A stretch of DNA of 64,000 bases, from the NCBI GenBank assembly GCA_959347315.1, contig OY365807.1:13529307-13593306 (forward strand). Direction: 5' to 3'. Below the pieces are notes generated by a model. It was not told the origin of the DNA. It saw only the letters and a list, made by a program, of their open reading frames with translations, and did no database searches. A program made the position numbers and the translations under genes. The DNA is from Bimastos eiseni. Taxonomy: Eukaryota; Annelida; Clitellata; Crassiclitellata; Lumbricidae. Of this stretch, positions 48,001-59,600 are shown piece by piece (position 1 is the stretch's first letter; the number at the start of each line of letters is the position of its first letter).

Positions 48001-50319
48001 GATGATGATGTTGGTGGTAACTTCTTCAGGCTGACTACCCCCCACGGGCCGATCGACCGCCATCTGGTCAGGCCCTGCGTACTGGAAGAACTGCTCAGAC
48101 ATATTCAGAGGCAAGGCAACTGAGCGCCAAACAACGTGCAGGAATGGGGTCAAGAAAGTTCCCAAGCAGTGACAATATCCATGGCTCTGGCTATGGCAGG
48201 TAAGAGAGGACTAGTGTCATAGCGAACAGGTCAGAGTACTCAGTGTGTCAGACGGTGATAGGAGCCTCTTCAGAGGCGGTTGCTGTTTATGGACCTTGAG
48301 CAAGTCATTCTCAGGAAATTGGTCATTGCTACCACTGTTTTGTTATGTCATTATATGTGCATTCTCATCTTTGGAAGGATGAAATTTTCAAGTTGTACTT
48401 ATGCATTGTATTTATACATGAGAGCATTTATATGAGAGCTTCCTTTGAAGACACCCCATTTTTTCGTCTGGCTGATAGCTGCCTGAAAGCTCTTATGATG
48501 TGCATCCCTGTATTCTTTTACATTATATAGTCATGCTTCTCAGCACACTATGTGGTGCTTTAGAACGATGGCATATGAAGTACGTTCATCTGATCAAATG
48601 GTCATACTTAAGATGAAAATTTATTGCCCATGTCTCTTGCAAGTCACCATGCAGCAAATGACAAATTTTGTACATTTGCATCCTTGATGCTATCAGCCGA
48701 TTGGATCAACCAATTTGAATGAAAGTCTTCTAGACCTGTCTGTGTCTTTTACTAGGATCATTTGATACTCATTTTTCCACACTTGCAACTGTTCCATTTG
48801 TTCCATTTTTTAATAAGTGAGTTCCTGGCTTTATTAAATGATGGATTACATTTCCAATAAGTTGTACAGTTATTGTTTTACTTTGAAGGAATCGCAGCTG
48901 CTTATAATTTTTCTTCCGTTTTTACCACGTTCTGCCTACTTATGCATTAATCAGAGACATTAAGTAGTTGAGCTATATAAATATAATGATTGTATTACTT
49001 TGGTAGCTTGTGTATTTTGTTTGCACTGCTGTGTTTTTTACTAGTCAAGTGTTCTGGTGTTTCCTTTCTATGTTAAGCAATAGTTTATGATTTCATTTGG
49101 TTTTGAATTGTAACAGTTGTGTTGAGAATATTTAAGGTTTAATCATAGCAGTGATAGAAAATAGAAACAATGGCAAATTCTGGCAAATGCTACATTATCA
49201 ATTCCATGTTGCAGCCTGGTAAACTAAATGTGACATGTTAAATCAGCATTCATTTCTTATGTGAAATTGAATGAGTATGAAATCTCCCACATAAGATTAA
49301 CATTCTTCGTGCAGTTTTTTAATGACCATAGGTCTCTTTTCTCCACTGGCTCGGACTCTCCCCTACAGAACATAATAAATGTTTTCATATAATTTTCTTC
49401 TTGTCCTAGGTATCATTTTCCTTGGTTCAGGCTAACTCTCACAGAATATTCATTTCACAATACAATTTGCTTCTGGTCTTAGACATCATTTTCTGCTGGT
49501 TCAGACTATTTCTCGCAGACAGGCTTGCCAAAGAGCTAATGCCCAGGGTCCCAACGATATTTTAGTGGCCACAATAAAAATATTATGATCAGTTAAACAA
49601 AGTTTATTATGTATGCCTTGTTAAATACAATCTTACTGACACTTAACTACAGAAGTTTAAAATTCAAGCATCTGAATATTACCAGACTTATAATTTTTGC
49701 TATGGAACACACTCACTACCATCTACTAGGCACGATATCTCTGTGCCTAGGGGCCCGAAATCTCTCTACCTGGGGCACAGAATTTCTCTAGCTATGGGCC
49801 TGGAATGTCTGTTGGCGAGCCTGCTCACAGCACATTAATCTCCTTATGCAATTTGTTCATGCCCATTGGTCTTTTCGCACTGGTTCAGGCACTCCCAATG
49901 CACATACATTTCATCCACGCATTTCTTCACTCTTGCCCTTAGGCCTCTCCCGTTGCTACTGTCAGCTAGAAATGGCTTTTATATATCTATGCGATCTTAT
50001 TATATGGTGTTAATTTGACTAGTTCTTCAGTCAATATATCTGTTTTAGTCCTCAGTATACCGGAACTGGCTTCACCCCAAGTGGTCGTGGCTATTCAACT
50101 GGAAACTCATCAGGTTATGGCGTCTCGACAAGAACTGGATTTGGCGGTTCAACGGTGACGACACCCAAAGGTCGTGGTAACCCTGCAGCATCTCGCCCAT
50201 CACCGGGCGCGGTGAATTCATTCACTGGAAGATTCTGCTATGACTGCGGGGCGAAATTTCCAGCACCTCAGGCGAAGTTCTGCAGTGAATGTGGCGCCAA
50301 AAAGACTGTTAATGTCTGA
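40740..50319 (+). CDS. ZC2HC1 family C2HC zinc finger protein, complete, nine coding exons
   Basis: Coding exons: 40740-40755, 41866-41930, 42214-42339, 45668-45815, 46321-46469, 46864-47038, 47469-47524, 48030-48199, 50049-50319. All junctions are GT-AG with matching phases and sum to 1176 bases (391 residues plus TGA). Finger 1 is C15, C18, H30, C34 ([10 protein letters not shown]) and finger 2 is C123, C126, H138, C142 ([10 protein letters not shown]). Between them are [19 protein letters not shown] and the proline run [15 protein letters not shown], a hallmark of ZC2HC1A/B. The middle is low-complexity Gly/Ser/Tyr/Arg-rich. The C-terminus has a zinc-ribbon-like FCYDCGAKF...FCSECG (C365, C368, C380, C383), as in vertebrate ZC2HC1A. 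The family is thought to bind zinc and its cellular role is poorly known. Exon 1 has only five and a third codons. Introns carry palindromes, a tandem duplication and microsatellites. I cannot tell the 1A from the 1B paralogue. Confidence 0.95.
42578..43218 (+). repeat. Tandem duplication of about 320 bp in ZC2HC1 intron 3
   Basis: The first copy (about 42578-42877) and the second (about 42901-43218) share, in the same order, AATTTAGCA, AGAATTCT, AAGTTATGA, AGTTGGAGCATGCAT, GAAAATTAGTGTCAAAA and TGTTACTGTAGAATGATCA. They have diverged by substitutions and small indels. Confidence 0.85.
43230..44660 (+). other. ZC2HC1 intron 3, no additional exon
   Basis: A 143-codon plus-strand frame at 43727-44158 is open but shows no domain and no splice sites in frame with the neighbouring exons. 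It is treated as intron sequence. Confidence 0.5.
44835..45044. repeat. Near-perfect 210-bp palindrome with TA-rich centre
   Basis: The left arm begins ATGTTGTGAAGTTGTTTACT and the right arm ends with the exact reverse complement. The pairing runs through GTTGCCAAGTCAG, CACATGTAGATATATGTGTA and TGTCTATATATATG with one clear mismatch (CAGATC against CAGGTC). (TA)n repeats fill the centre and continue to 45130. It lies in ZC2HC1 intron 3. Confidence 0.9.
47230..47410 (+). repeat. (GAT)n/(GAC)n microsatellite in ZC2HC1 intron 6
   Basis: Interrupted GATGATGACAATAATGATGA repeats. The acidic frame (D runs) starting at 47196 is an artefact within the intron between exons 6 and 7. Confidence 0.85.
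48240..48330 (+). repeat. SINE fragment in ZC2HC1 intron 8
   Basis: CAGTGTGTCAGACGGTGATA and GGACCTTGAGCAAGTCATTC match the middle of the SINE at 58452-58640 (GGACCTTGAGCAAGTC) at reduced identity. The A-box part is missing. Confidence 0.45.
49540..49830 (+). repeat. Interspersed repeat, copy 2
   Basis: Same order of blocks as 13930-14290: GATCAGTTAAACAAAGTTTA, AAGCATCTGAATATTACC, GGGGCCCGAAATCTCTCTAC, GGCCTGGAATGTCTGTTGGC. An inverted relative lies at 62920-63240. It sits in the last ZC2HC1 intron. Confidence 0.65.
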
Positions 50320-50880
50320 GATTAGTGCCAGGATTTTACGGTGTCAAGTATCTCTTTCAGTTGCATATATCATGTGAATTTGTGTATGAATTAAATGTGT
50401 GGTAATACCTGTAGTATATCATTTCTGTTAGATACTCTTGTGGTCAGGTATAAACTATCATCGTTAGTAATGAAAGAGTGAGGTTTTCTGTATCTGCTGT
50501 TTTTCCTCTGGAGTAACTGGGAGTATTTTCTTTTGGAGCACTTGATACAATTGTTTGTTGGTTTTCATGTTTTAACTTATGTAACCTATTTAACTTGGTC
50601 AGACTTGAACTGTAAAGGTCAATTTATTGTTTCCTTGTGCAGATGAGCTTTGTCGTCAGCAAGTAAAAATAGTCATTAAAATCGCAGGTCTTTTTGCGGA
50701 GGCTAAACTCTTAATTCGTGCTCAGAAGAATTTCAGAAACATGTCTACCATTGCCAAGCCAATGAGCTCATATGACTTAAAATAGTTAATTGCTTGCTGA
50801 AAACATTAACATATTGTCTGATATTTTATCATAAATTAAATTAGAATTAAATAAATTATATTAAATTCTGGCCTCTGCTC
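50320..50880 (+). other. Probable ZC2HC1 3' untranslated region
   Basis: AT-rich sequence directly after the stop, with AATAAA at 50850-50855 in an A/T-rich setting. The end of the transcript is inferred. Other AATAAA motifs further on would allow a longer 3' end. Confidence 0.45.
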
Positions 50881-51971
50881 AACAATCAGTGGCATTGGTG
50901 TTTGCTGTGACAATATATAATTTCTTGTAAGAGGCTGTATTCTTCGTCAGTTTTAATATATTTCTTGTGTAATTTACAGCATTTAACCGATGGCATGTAA
51001 TATGTATTTTCCTGGAAGAGTCTGAATAAGATCTGGTTATTTAGAGATGCCAGGAGGTTAATAGAATTAAGCTTACAAAGAGATTACCATTTGACACCTT
51101 GACTGAGGTGAACAGAATTATTAAATGTACAAGATGTTACCCTCACTATAGTCAAAGGTTGTGTTCTTTTAGGAGAGCTGCCTTTACTTAGATGAACTGA
51201 CAAAATTATGTCTTTTAAAAGGGTTTACCTATGCTGAAGTTTACAGCCTACTGTTAGTTTATCATTTATTTCATGTGTATTATGTTGGTTGTGTGCTCTA
51301 CTTTTAAGAAGTCAATTATATGCAGAATCACACAAGGTATGCTTATATCTATTTTTCTTGGTTGCCAAACAAAATTTCATGAATTTCATATAAAGTACAA
51401 ATACTGGTATTCCAGTGTTTTCATACCTTACTGTTATTAGCTTATGAAGGAGTAGGTGACCTATGGTTACACCACAACTGTTCTGTGACTCATTAAACAC
51501 TGCATGTTGTTTACTTCATATTTTATAACCCTTCCACTGCCAGGTTTTGTAACCCATAGGTCCCTCATATCCAGTGGAAGTTGTTGTGTGACCATCGATA
51601 TGTGTGTGTGTGTGGTGAGTAAAATTGTGTTGCACACCCTAAGAGATATATATTAAGGCACTATAACTTAATGTCATCATATGTGCATTTTTATATTGAT
51701 ACATTAACTACTGATTATACATTAACTTCTTTGTCTGCTCACTGATGTTAACATATTTTTCACCTTTTATGAAAGATTACCAAACATTATTGATCAGTTT
51801 TTTCTGTCTCAAACGACATTATCTTCAGGAGTTTGTGTAAGTTTGGAGTATCATATCTAAGTGCATGTTATATTACAATGTGATCAATTTACTACTGACT
51901 TTGTAATTTTGACTTTTCTTGATTGTTTGAAGTGTAAGAAACATTCCACTTTCCGTTACTTTATGTCATGC

Positions 51972-52335
51972 ACTATTGTTTCCTCTTGTGTCTCTTGCCT
52001 CTTGTGTCTCTTGCCTCTTGTGTCTCTTGCCTCTTGTGTCTCTTGCCTCTTGTGTCTCTTGCCTCTTGTGTCTCTTGCCTCTTTTGTCTCTTGCCTCTTG
52101 TGTCTCTTGCCTCATGTGTCTCTTGCCTCATGTGTCTCTTGCCTCTTGTGTCTCTTGCCTCTTGTGTCTCTTGCCTCTTGTGTTTCTTGCCTCTTGTGTC
52201 TCTTGCCTCTTGTGTCTCTTGCCTCTTGTGTCTCTTGCCTCTTGTGTCTCTTGCCTCTTGTGTCTCTTGCCTCTTGTGTCTCTTGCCTCTTGTGTTCCTT
52301 GCCTCTTGTGTCTCTTGCCTCTTGTGTCTCTTGCT
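51972..52335 (+). repeat. 16-bp minisatellite, about 22 copies
   Basis: The unit is TCTCTTGCCTCTTGTG with few variants. Because 48 bases (three units) equal 16 codons, all frames on both strands stay open and yield repetitive Cys/Leu/Ser or Lys/Arg/Gln/Glu proteins that are not genes. C/T-rich sequence follows to about 52560. Confidence 0.95.
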
Positions 52336-52893
52336 TGCTGCTCGTCCTTGTTTGGTCACTTATTGTAATTTTTATCTTACTAGCCTTCAATCCTTCTTCT
52401 CTCTTCCTTCATTGACTCATTTCTTATTTCATTCCTTTGTTCCTTTCTTTCATCCATACTCCTTCCTTTTATTCCACCTTCCTACCTTCCATTCATCCTC
52501 TATTTCTTTCCATCCACTCATCTTTCCATACCTTTTCCATCCATCCATCCGTTTACACACACACATCCATTTTTAATCTCCTTTTTATATCTTGACAAGA
52601 CTCTGATTTGATTTGTGCTACCTGTGCCATGTACCAACTTCTCTTTGTGAAATTACTTTCCTGACTGTTTCTGGTTTGCTTATTAAGTTCACCTGAAATG
52701 GATTTGTGTATGCTGATCAGTATATTATTTCTTGGAATGCTACATAGATATATATATATATATCTCATTGTTTAAATAAATTATTTAAGCACTGCATCCA
52801 GTGATTAATTTGTTGGTCACATCCTTATAAATATCTTCTCATAATATTATAAAGACATGATTGCCATCACTTGTGTGTATTCTACACACGCAT

Positions 52894-53075
52894 TATATAT
52901 GCTGTGGTTAATTATTAACTATATGTGCTGTGGTTAATTATTAATTATATATGCTGTGGTTAATTATTAATTATATGTGCTGTGGTTAATTATTAATTAT
53001 ATATGCTGTGATTAATTATTAATTATATATGCTGTGGTTAATTATTAATTATACATGCTGTGGTTAATAATTGGA
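52894..53075 (+). repeat. 26-bp minisatellite, seven copies
   Basis: The unit is TATATGCTGTGGTTAATTAT plus TAATTA, repeated about seven times with rare changes (TGTG for TATG, TGATT for TGGTT). Confidence 0.95.
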
Positions 53076-54099
53076 AGCAGTGTTGGGGTCAAAGATCCTG
53101 GGCTGGAGCAAAATTAATGAAGAAGATGCATCCCAACTTGTATTCTGTATGGGATTTATTATGGGGCTTACTGTAGGTTATTCACTGCAAGAGTAAACTA
53201 TTCCTAAGAAACCCTAAGGCTGTAGGCCTACTCAAAGATGGGCTCGACATATGTGGAAAATGAATTTCGATTTTTCACACAGTTTCAAAAAGGTATTTTT
53301 CAGAATTCAAAATACTTTTAAAAATAGTTTTAAAAAATAAAGTACTTCACAAAATGTACTGCCTTCAGGATTCATTTCTGTCGACCAGCTGCAGCTGCTG
53401 ATACGGATCACGTCTTAGAGCCAATGCAATTGAGCGGCGTTGATAAACAGACGATTGAGATGAATAACAAGTTATGCGTCTATGTGATATGCACATACCC
53501 TGATCGAGTTGTTTTCCATTACAATACTCTTGAGATAAAATGGGACAGGTCAGCTTAATTCTATGCAAAATACTGAATTATAGGCCTACATTTATTGGTT
53601 ATGTACTTAACTAAGTGGTGTCAACCTTAAAATTAATACCGATGCAGGTTTTTAAGGGTAACAGTGCCCTTTAAATGGGCTGTTATAATATGGTATTGAG
53701 TTAATGTTTTCCCTCGGCTGAGTGATACTTCAACCAATGGGGACCAGTATAGGCCCTATTTGATTATAAACTGATAAAAGATAAATAAATTCGTAGACTT
53801 AGTTCTGTTTACAAACACTTTATATTCGGAAGTGACGACTGTCAATGTTGTGCTTCTGTCTGTCGTAGCCAGCATAGCTTAGGGCCTATTGATTTATTAT
53901 AGCGCACTCCGATTTATCATAATCCCACTCGAGTATCTTTGATCCACGTTTAACAAAGTGTCCACGGCGATTATCAACATAATTATTGCACTACTGAAGG
54001 TGTAATTGAATAATTATACCTGTTATCAGGTACATAAAAACCAACATAGCTCTTACAATAATTAATTAGGATACACGAAGACTCGAAGAGAAGCGACAA

Positions 54100-54240
54100 T
54101 AGATGTTGCGCATGCGTTCAATGTGACTGGCCGAATGATTGTACATTAGCCAAACCTTCTCTTCTCAGATGCTATTGGCTGCAGCCATTCGATAACCTGT
54201 ATTTTGTCCCTGCCTAGCATTGTGAGTTTTGAAGCCTGAA
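54100..54240 (+). promoter_or_regulatory. Candidate promoter elements upstream of the doublecortin gene
   Basis: An NRF1-type palindrome, TGCGCATGCG, lies at 54107-54116, with an inverted CCAAT box (CTATTGGCTGCAG) about 65 bases on. This is a typical TATA-less promoter combination, about 1.1 kb before the first coding ATG. Transcription start unknown. Confidence 0.35.
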
Positions 54241-55009
54241 GCTGTCGTCATCCAGAAATTAATCTAGTTTCTACTTGTTGTTTTCACATCGTTTGTTGCT
54301 GGTGATAAGTATTGCTACTGTTGTGACTGTTGCTATTGCTTTAAATAGTTTCTTATCGGTCACGTTATAGAACGCTCCTTCATGTGGAGAAGTCTGACAT
54401 GATTTGACAGTTTCAAATACGTATACATCGTAATCGTAATCTTCAGGCTACTAAAGCGCCACTCGTGCGAATCACAGGACACCAATTTGTTAATTAGCGC
54501 TGCGTCGAGGCAAAGGGGTTGTCAAACGGATCGGTCGGAGAGGGTCCATGTCAGGTTGTCAGAATGGTCAGAGGTGGCAGAATAGCTGTTATGTCGGGTG
54601 TCGTTTTGGGCGAGAGCGGGAAGGCGAAATATTGTATGTAAATCAATCAATCAAACAATCAATAGATCGATCAATCAATCAATATCGCTGTATCATCGGA
54701 TCTCTGCTTTCTCCTCGACAGACCAAATGTCTGAAAAGCTGAAGCCCTTGACCCGGTCACAGCCAGTTTGTTACTGCTGCATGGTGTCTATTTTAGTCGA
54801 ACAAGACTCGCTCAGCCATCAACCGGCGCCAATTGTTGGACCATTAAATTATGAAGCACACCATGGCCCATAAAATCTGACGGTTGGCCTACGATACTCA
54901 GTCATCACCCAAACGGTCTATTCGGCACTTGAAGTCCAGTCGCGACCGTCATACAATTAGACTTTGTTCCTTCATCGATAACAAGACTCTCACCGGCGCA
55001 ACAAGTGGG

Positions 55010-55068
55010 GTCACTGGCAACGCCTGGCATGCAAGAACACGCCAATGAATGGCAACGTCCTTAGCAAC
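55010..55068 (+). promoter_or_regulatory. Cluster of RFX X-box-like half sites
   Basis: GTCACTGGCAAC (55010-55021), ATGGCAACG (55050-55057) and GTCCTTAGCAAC (55057-55068) each contain the RGCAAC half of the RFX X-box. They lie about 280-335 bases before the ATG of a doublecortin gene of a type known from cilia. RFX control is inferred. Confidence 0.35.
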
Positions 55069-55344
55069 ACGCCAACGAGAAAACGCGACCTTGCGATGTA
55101 ATCACGGTGGCCCGTGATTAGTGAAACTGTTCCTCCGGTTGCAGGTCTATCTCGCGACACACGTAAAAACACGGCTTAGATAACTTCCGCCTTATAACAA
55201 CCGTCGACAAACAAGTCGCACACAGCTTGGAAACGAAATACACAGTGTAGTGGGAATCGGTTGAACGACGACGCTGTCTGAGCTTGCGCCTGATAATAAT
55301 AAGAATAATTATACGGAGGTTGCCCAAGTCGTCGATGACTGAGG

Positions 55345-56567
55345 ATGGCTTTTCTTGGGACTGGAGGCGAACAGACGAAGAAGATTCGTCTGTATAGGAA
55401 TGGCGACGATAACTTCTTTGGAAAGGATTTCGTCCTTAATCCCCGTCAGTGTCGCAATTACGATTCTTTTCTTCAGATCGTTACCAACCACCTGCAGTTC
55501 GGACAAGCCGTTCGATCCATCCATACTCCAATCGGTGGAACAGAAATCACGGATATCAAGACTTTCAGAGACAAGTCAGACTACGTTGCTGTCAGCAACG
55601 GACGCTTCAAGAAAATCCCGTAAGCAGTCATCTGCGATTTTCATGATTTTTTGTTTAAGTTAACTGCTTTTAAAAAGCACGTTTCGATATCATGTAGTTC
55701 TTGTCAGCATTCTACTCAGAGCTGTTAAGGCGTTATATGAATGTCTTTTAACATATCCTTCACGACTTGTTCTTCCTTCGCGTAAGGTCACCGCATATAA
55801 TTATGCAATCCAGGCCACATCCTACCTATAGTTGGTGCCTTGGAATACAGATCCTTTATTATGCGTTCGTTATGATACGACTTCATTTAAAACTGATTCT
55901 ATTGCTACGCGCTTTGTAACCTCTGGCAGCTTTTGTGTGTTTTGTCTGCATTGATAAGTCCTACTTATATATGCAGACATTAATATATACAGACACATAT
56001 TCTGATATTCATACAGCATACATAATTATATACATACAATACATGGAATATACATGCGTACATACATGTATAAACATACATACATACATGTCATACATAC
56101 ATACATATAGACATACATACATAAGCTTGCGGCTCGTTTCTCCAGATTGGGGGTGAAGCACTGACGGACGTATAAATCTGGAAAGAATCTTTTGAGAAGG
56201 ATTATTCCTTATGTAATATTATATATATATATATATATTATAACTTAAAATTGCGGATGACTGGTCAGTGGTTACTGCTCCTCCATAGTGATCTCTTTAG
56301 TCATCCGCTCCACAGACTCTCTTGAGTGGATGACGTAGGCTACCTCTTACATGTACCTTCACTAATTGTCATTGAATACCTGGTATTTTTGTCCCTAGAG
56401 AAACATTTGGCACAGCAGTTTTACCGTTATGGTCAAAGGTGAGGGTCAATTAGGGCTTGACCCTCTGAACCCATCTGCTGGTAGACGCCTGTCATCATTA
56501 TCATTGCCATCGTCATTATCATCGTCGTCGTCGTTTTTCTGCACATTGGACTGCTGCTATGAGTATG

Positions 56568-56603
<36 letters not shown>

Positions 56604-59600
56604 TCCAGACGCCAGATGTCGCTGCCGTCAATTGTGCCCCACGCCTCTCTACATGAGATCCTGTTAATTAAAATTCGTCCGATTAATTGATCGGTCTTAT
56701 CTTAATAAGACTCATACGAAGGCCTAGATTGCTAACTGCAGACTCAAGCCACTCTAAACTTTAGAGTGGCTTGAGTCAGTTATTTAATATCGCTTCGATA
56801 ACATATTCGACAACATAGTTCTATGTTGAGACTCGTCGTATATAGACCTACATATATCTATGTTTTCTTGTTTTCATCATCTTCATTATCATCATTATCG
56901 TCATCTTGTTGTCCTCGTCAAAATCATCTTCAACATCGCTTTTGTGGTCGCTTTAAAAGTTAATATCGTCGTAGTAATTTTGTTATCACGGTCGTTGTCG
57001 TCATCATCATTGTTGAACATCATCACCGGCATGACACTCTGCCGCGATCCTGCTAACTATCAGCAGCATGTTCAGCATAAATCAGCCACAGCAACGGCAA
57101 CAACATCGGAATGACCAACATCATCACAGCCATCATCATCATCATTATCGTAGACGTCAATCCTCTGCCTCCTCCTCCACATCGTCATCGTCGTATCATC
57201 GTCCTCATCATCACCATCTCAACTTGTGACACGATCATGATAATCATCACCCACCACCACATCACCGTCAATTCCATGATCCATGATATTGCCACCATTG
57301 TTTTCATCATCATTATCTCCAGTGTCATCTTTATCATTATCAGTAGCATTAATAATCTTTGTCATCAACGTTAACACTCTCATCAACCATCGCCATCATC
57401 ATCGCCATTGTCATTGTCATTATCACCATAATCATCATCATTATCATCATCGTCATCTTCATCATCGCAAGCACAATCATCATCGTCGTCATCATCTTCA
57501 TCATCGTCGTCTACGTCGTCATCACCGTTACCACTCTCATCACTATCACCATAATCATCACCATTATCATCGTCATCGTTATTATCACCATCACCATCAA
57601 CACCATGATCATCATCATCGTCGTCGTCGTAGTCATCCTTCTCCTCTTTCTCGTCATCATCATTAAAATCATCATCGTCGTCCTCCTCTTCCTCCTCCTT
57701 CTCATGATCATCATCAATATTATCACCATCATTGGCACCGTTATCACCATTATCATCACTATCGTCGTAGTCGTTGCAGTTACGAGTCGAGACTCCTAAG
57801 TTCTAACCAACCTAATGGCCTGTGCACTTGTAGATATCCTCAGCTGTACAATCAACACGTTCAGAAGCTGAGCGAATGCAAGAAGAGAAAAGAGAAGGCA
57901 AGTGATGTGTTGCTTAGCAACGGACACTGACCAGCAATCAATTGTGAACTTCGGCCAGACATTGAGTGCAGCAGCCTCTTGCACTTCAGGCTGATTGCAC
58001 AACACGTATGAAGTGGGCGGCTACTTTGGGCGAGTTACAGACAATAGAATAAGAAGTATCAAACGCTTGGGTTTGATTTGTGCAAGACATTGAACCGCTC
58101 TCTGACTGGCTCCTGTGGAGAAATAATCCCCATAGGTTTCGCATTTGCTGTTGGGTATGGTATACGACTATACGTATATACATATATACAGTACTTTGTA
58201 TGTATGCATATGCATATATATATATGCATGCATAAGCTATATAACATATGCACATAATAAGTTATTTATCATAGGCTGTTAATTATATATTGACTTGAAG
58301 GTTACTCATATTAATCATATTTTATCCAAACTTTTCATATGCAATGATGCAAGTATGTACGTACTTAAGCGTCGGTGAATAAGATGGTCTCCCTGCCGTG
58401 CTTTTGTGGGAGCTGAGAAATTATTGATAACTTAGATTACATTACGTTACACATATGGCCGATCGGTTAGAGCGATCAGCCCGTAACGTTCAGTGTGCGC
58501 TGAGCGCGCGGGTTCGAGCCTCGGCCGGGAAGTCACTGTGTAGGGACCTTGAGCAAGTCAAAAGATGTTGGAAGAAGGGCGGTATCAAATTTCGGTAATA
58601 ATTAATAATAATAATATTGATAATACTAATGATAATAATAATATATATGTAATCTTGTGGCCTTCCAGGGCACCTTTCCCTCATCCCCAGAAGACGAGGC
58701 CCGACCATCCGGACAACGGTTTAGCATAATAGTAATCTCTAAGTCCTTGGGAGAATGAAGTACCTCAGGGCAAATAAAAAAAATAATAATAGTAGTAATA
58801 GTAACAATATATTTATGTAGGCCTTTGCATGTAAGCATGCTTGCATTATAGGTTCATCGACTCTGTACAAAGTTATAGCAATTTCTTATTTGCACTGATG
58901 TCTCGTAAAGCCAATGATTCCGACTCTAAAATAAGTTGTTGAGCCATAAGTTTTAGTTTAGACTGATTCTCAACGATGTCCTAATTTGCATAATTATATT
59001 GATCTGTAAATATATGTATGCATATTCATATTATTCATGCTGTATGTATGCGTGCATGTCAACCTGTCTACATTTGTAAGGGATGTATATTCATAGGCCT
59101 ACAACGTACATGAGTATATTTGCATAATTGTGCATGAATGCATGTATTCGATATTTATATAAATTATGTATGTATTCATGTAGGCATATAACTATGCATG
59201 TATGAAGACATGTGTACGTACGTATGATTTGTATAATATGTAGGCATATAATTTATGTACGTATGTTTTATGTGTACGTATCTACATGTACAACTATAGG
59301 TATGTGTGTGGTGAAGTGTGTCTTGAACGTATGGTTCATTTCTATTGAAACAGCACATGATGAGTTGGGTGACGAGTGGGACATAGAACCGACCCAAAAT
59401 TAAGTAACTAAGTAGTTATCTTGCAGAGAAATAGATTGCTATTGACAGGAATGACAGAAGCATTTCTTACAGTCCCTGAATACATCGAATTTAGTCAGGA
59501 TAATCCATTTGGTTGATTGATTTGACATCCTGCACAAGTGACAACCTGTCAAATACTAACAATGGTTCACTGATAACAATACCCTTGATCGTACAGATCT

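Noticed and set aside
51861..52576. Cys/Leu/Ser-rich and Lys/Arg/Gln/Glu-rich frames of 92-202 codons
   Set aside because: They are the 16-bp minisatellite read in different frames.
57111..57799. His/Ile/Met-rich frames on both strands
   Set aside because: Trinucleotide microsatellite inside the doublecortin gene's first intron.
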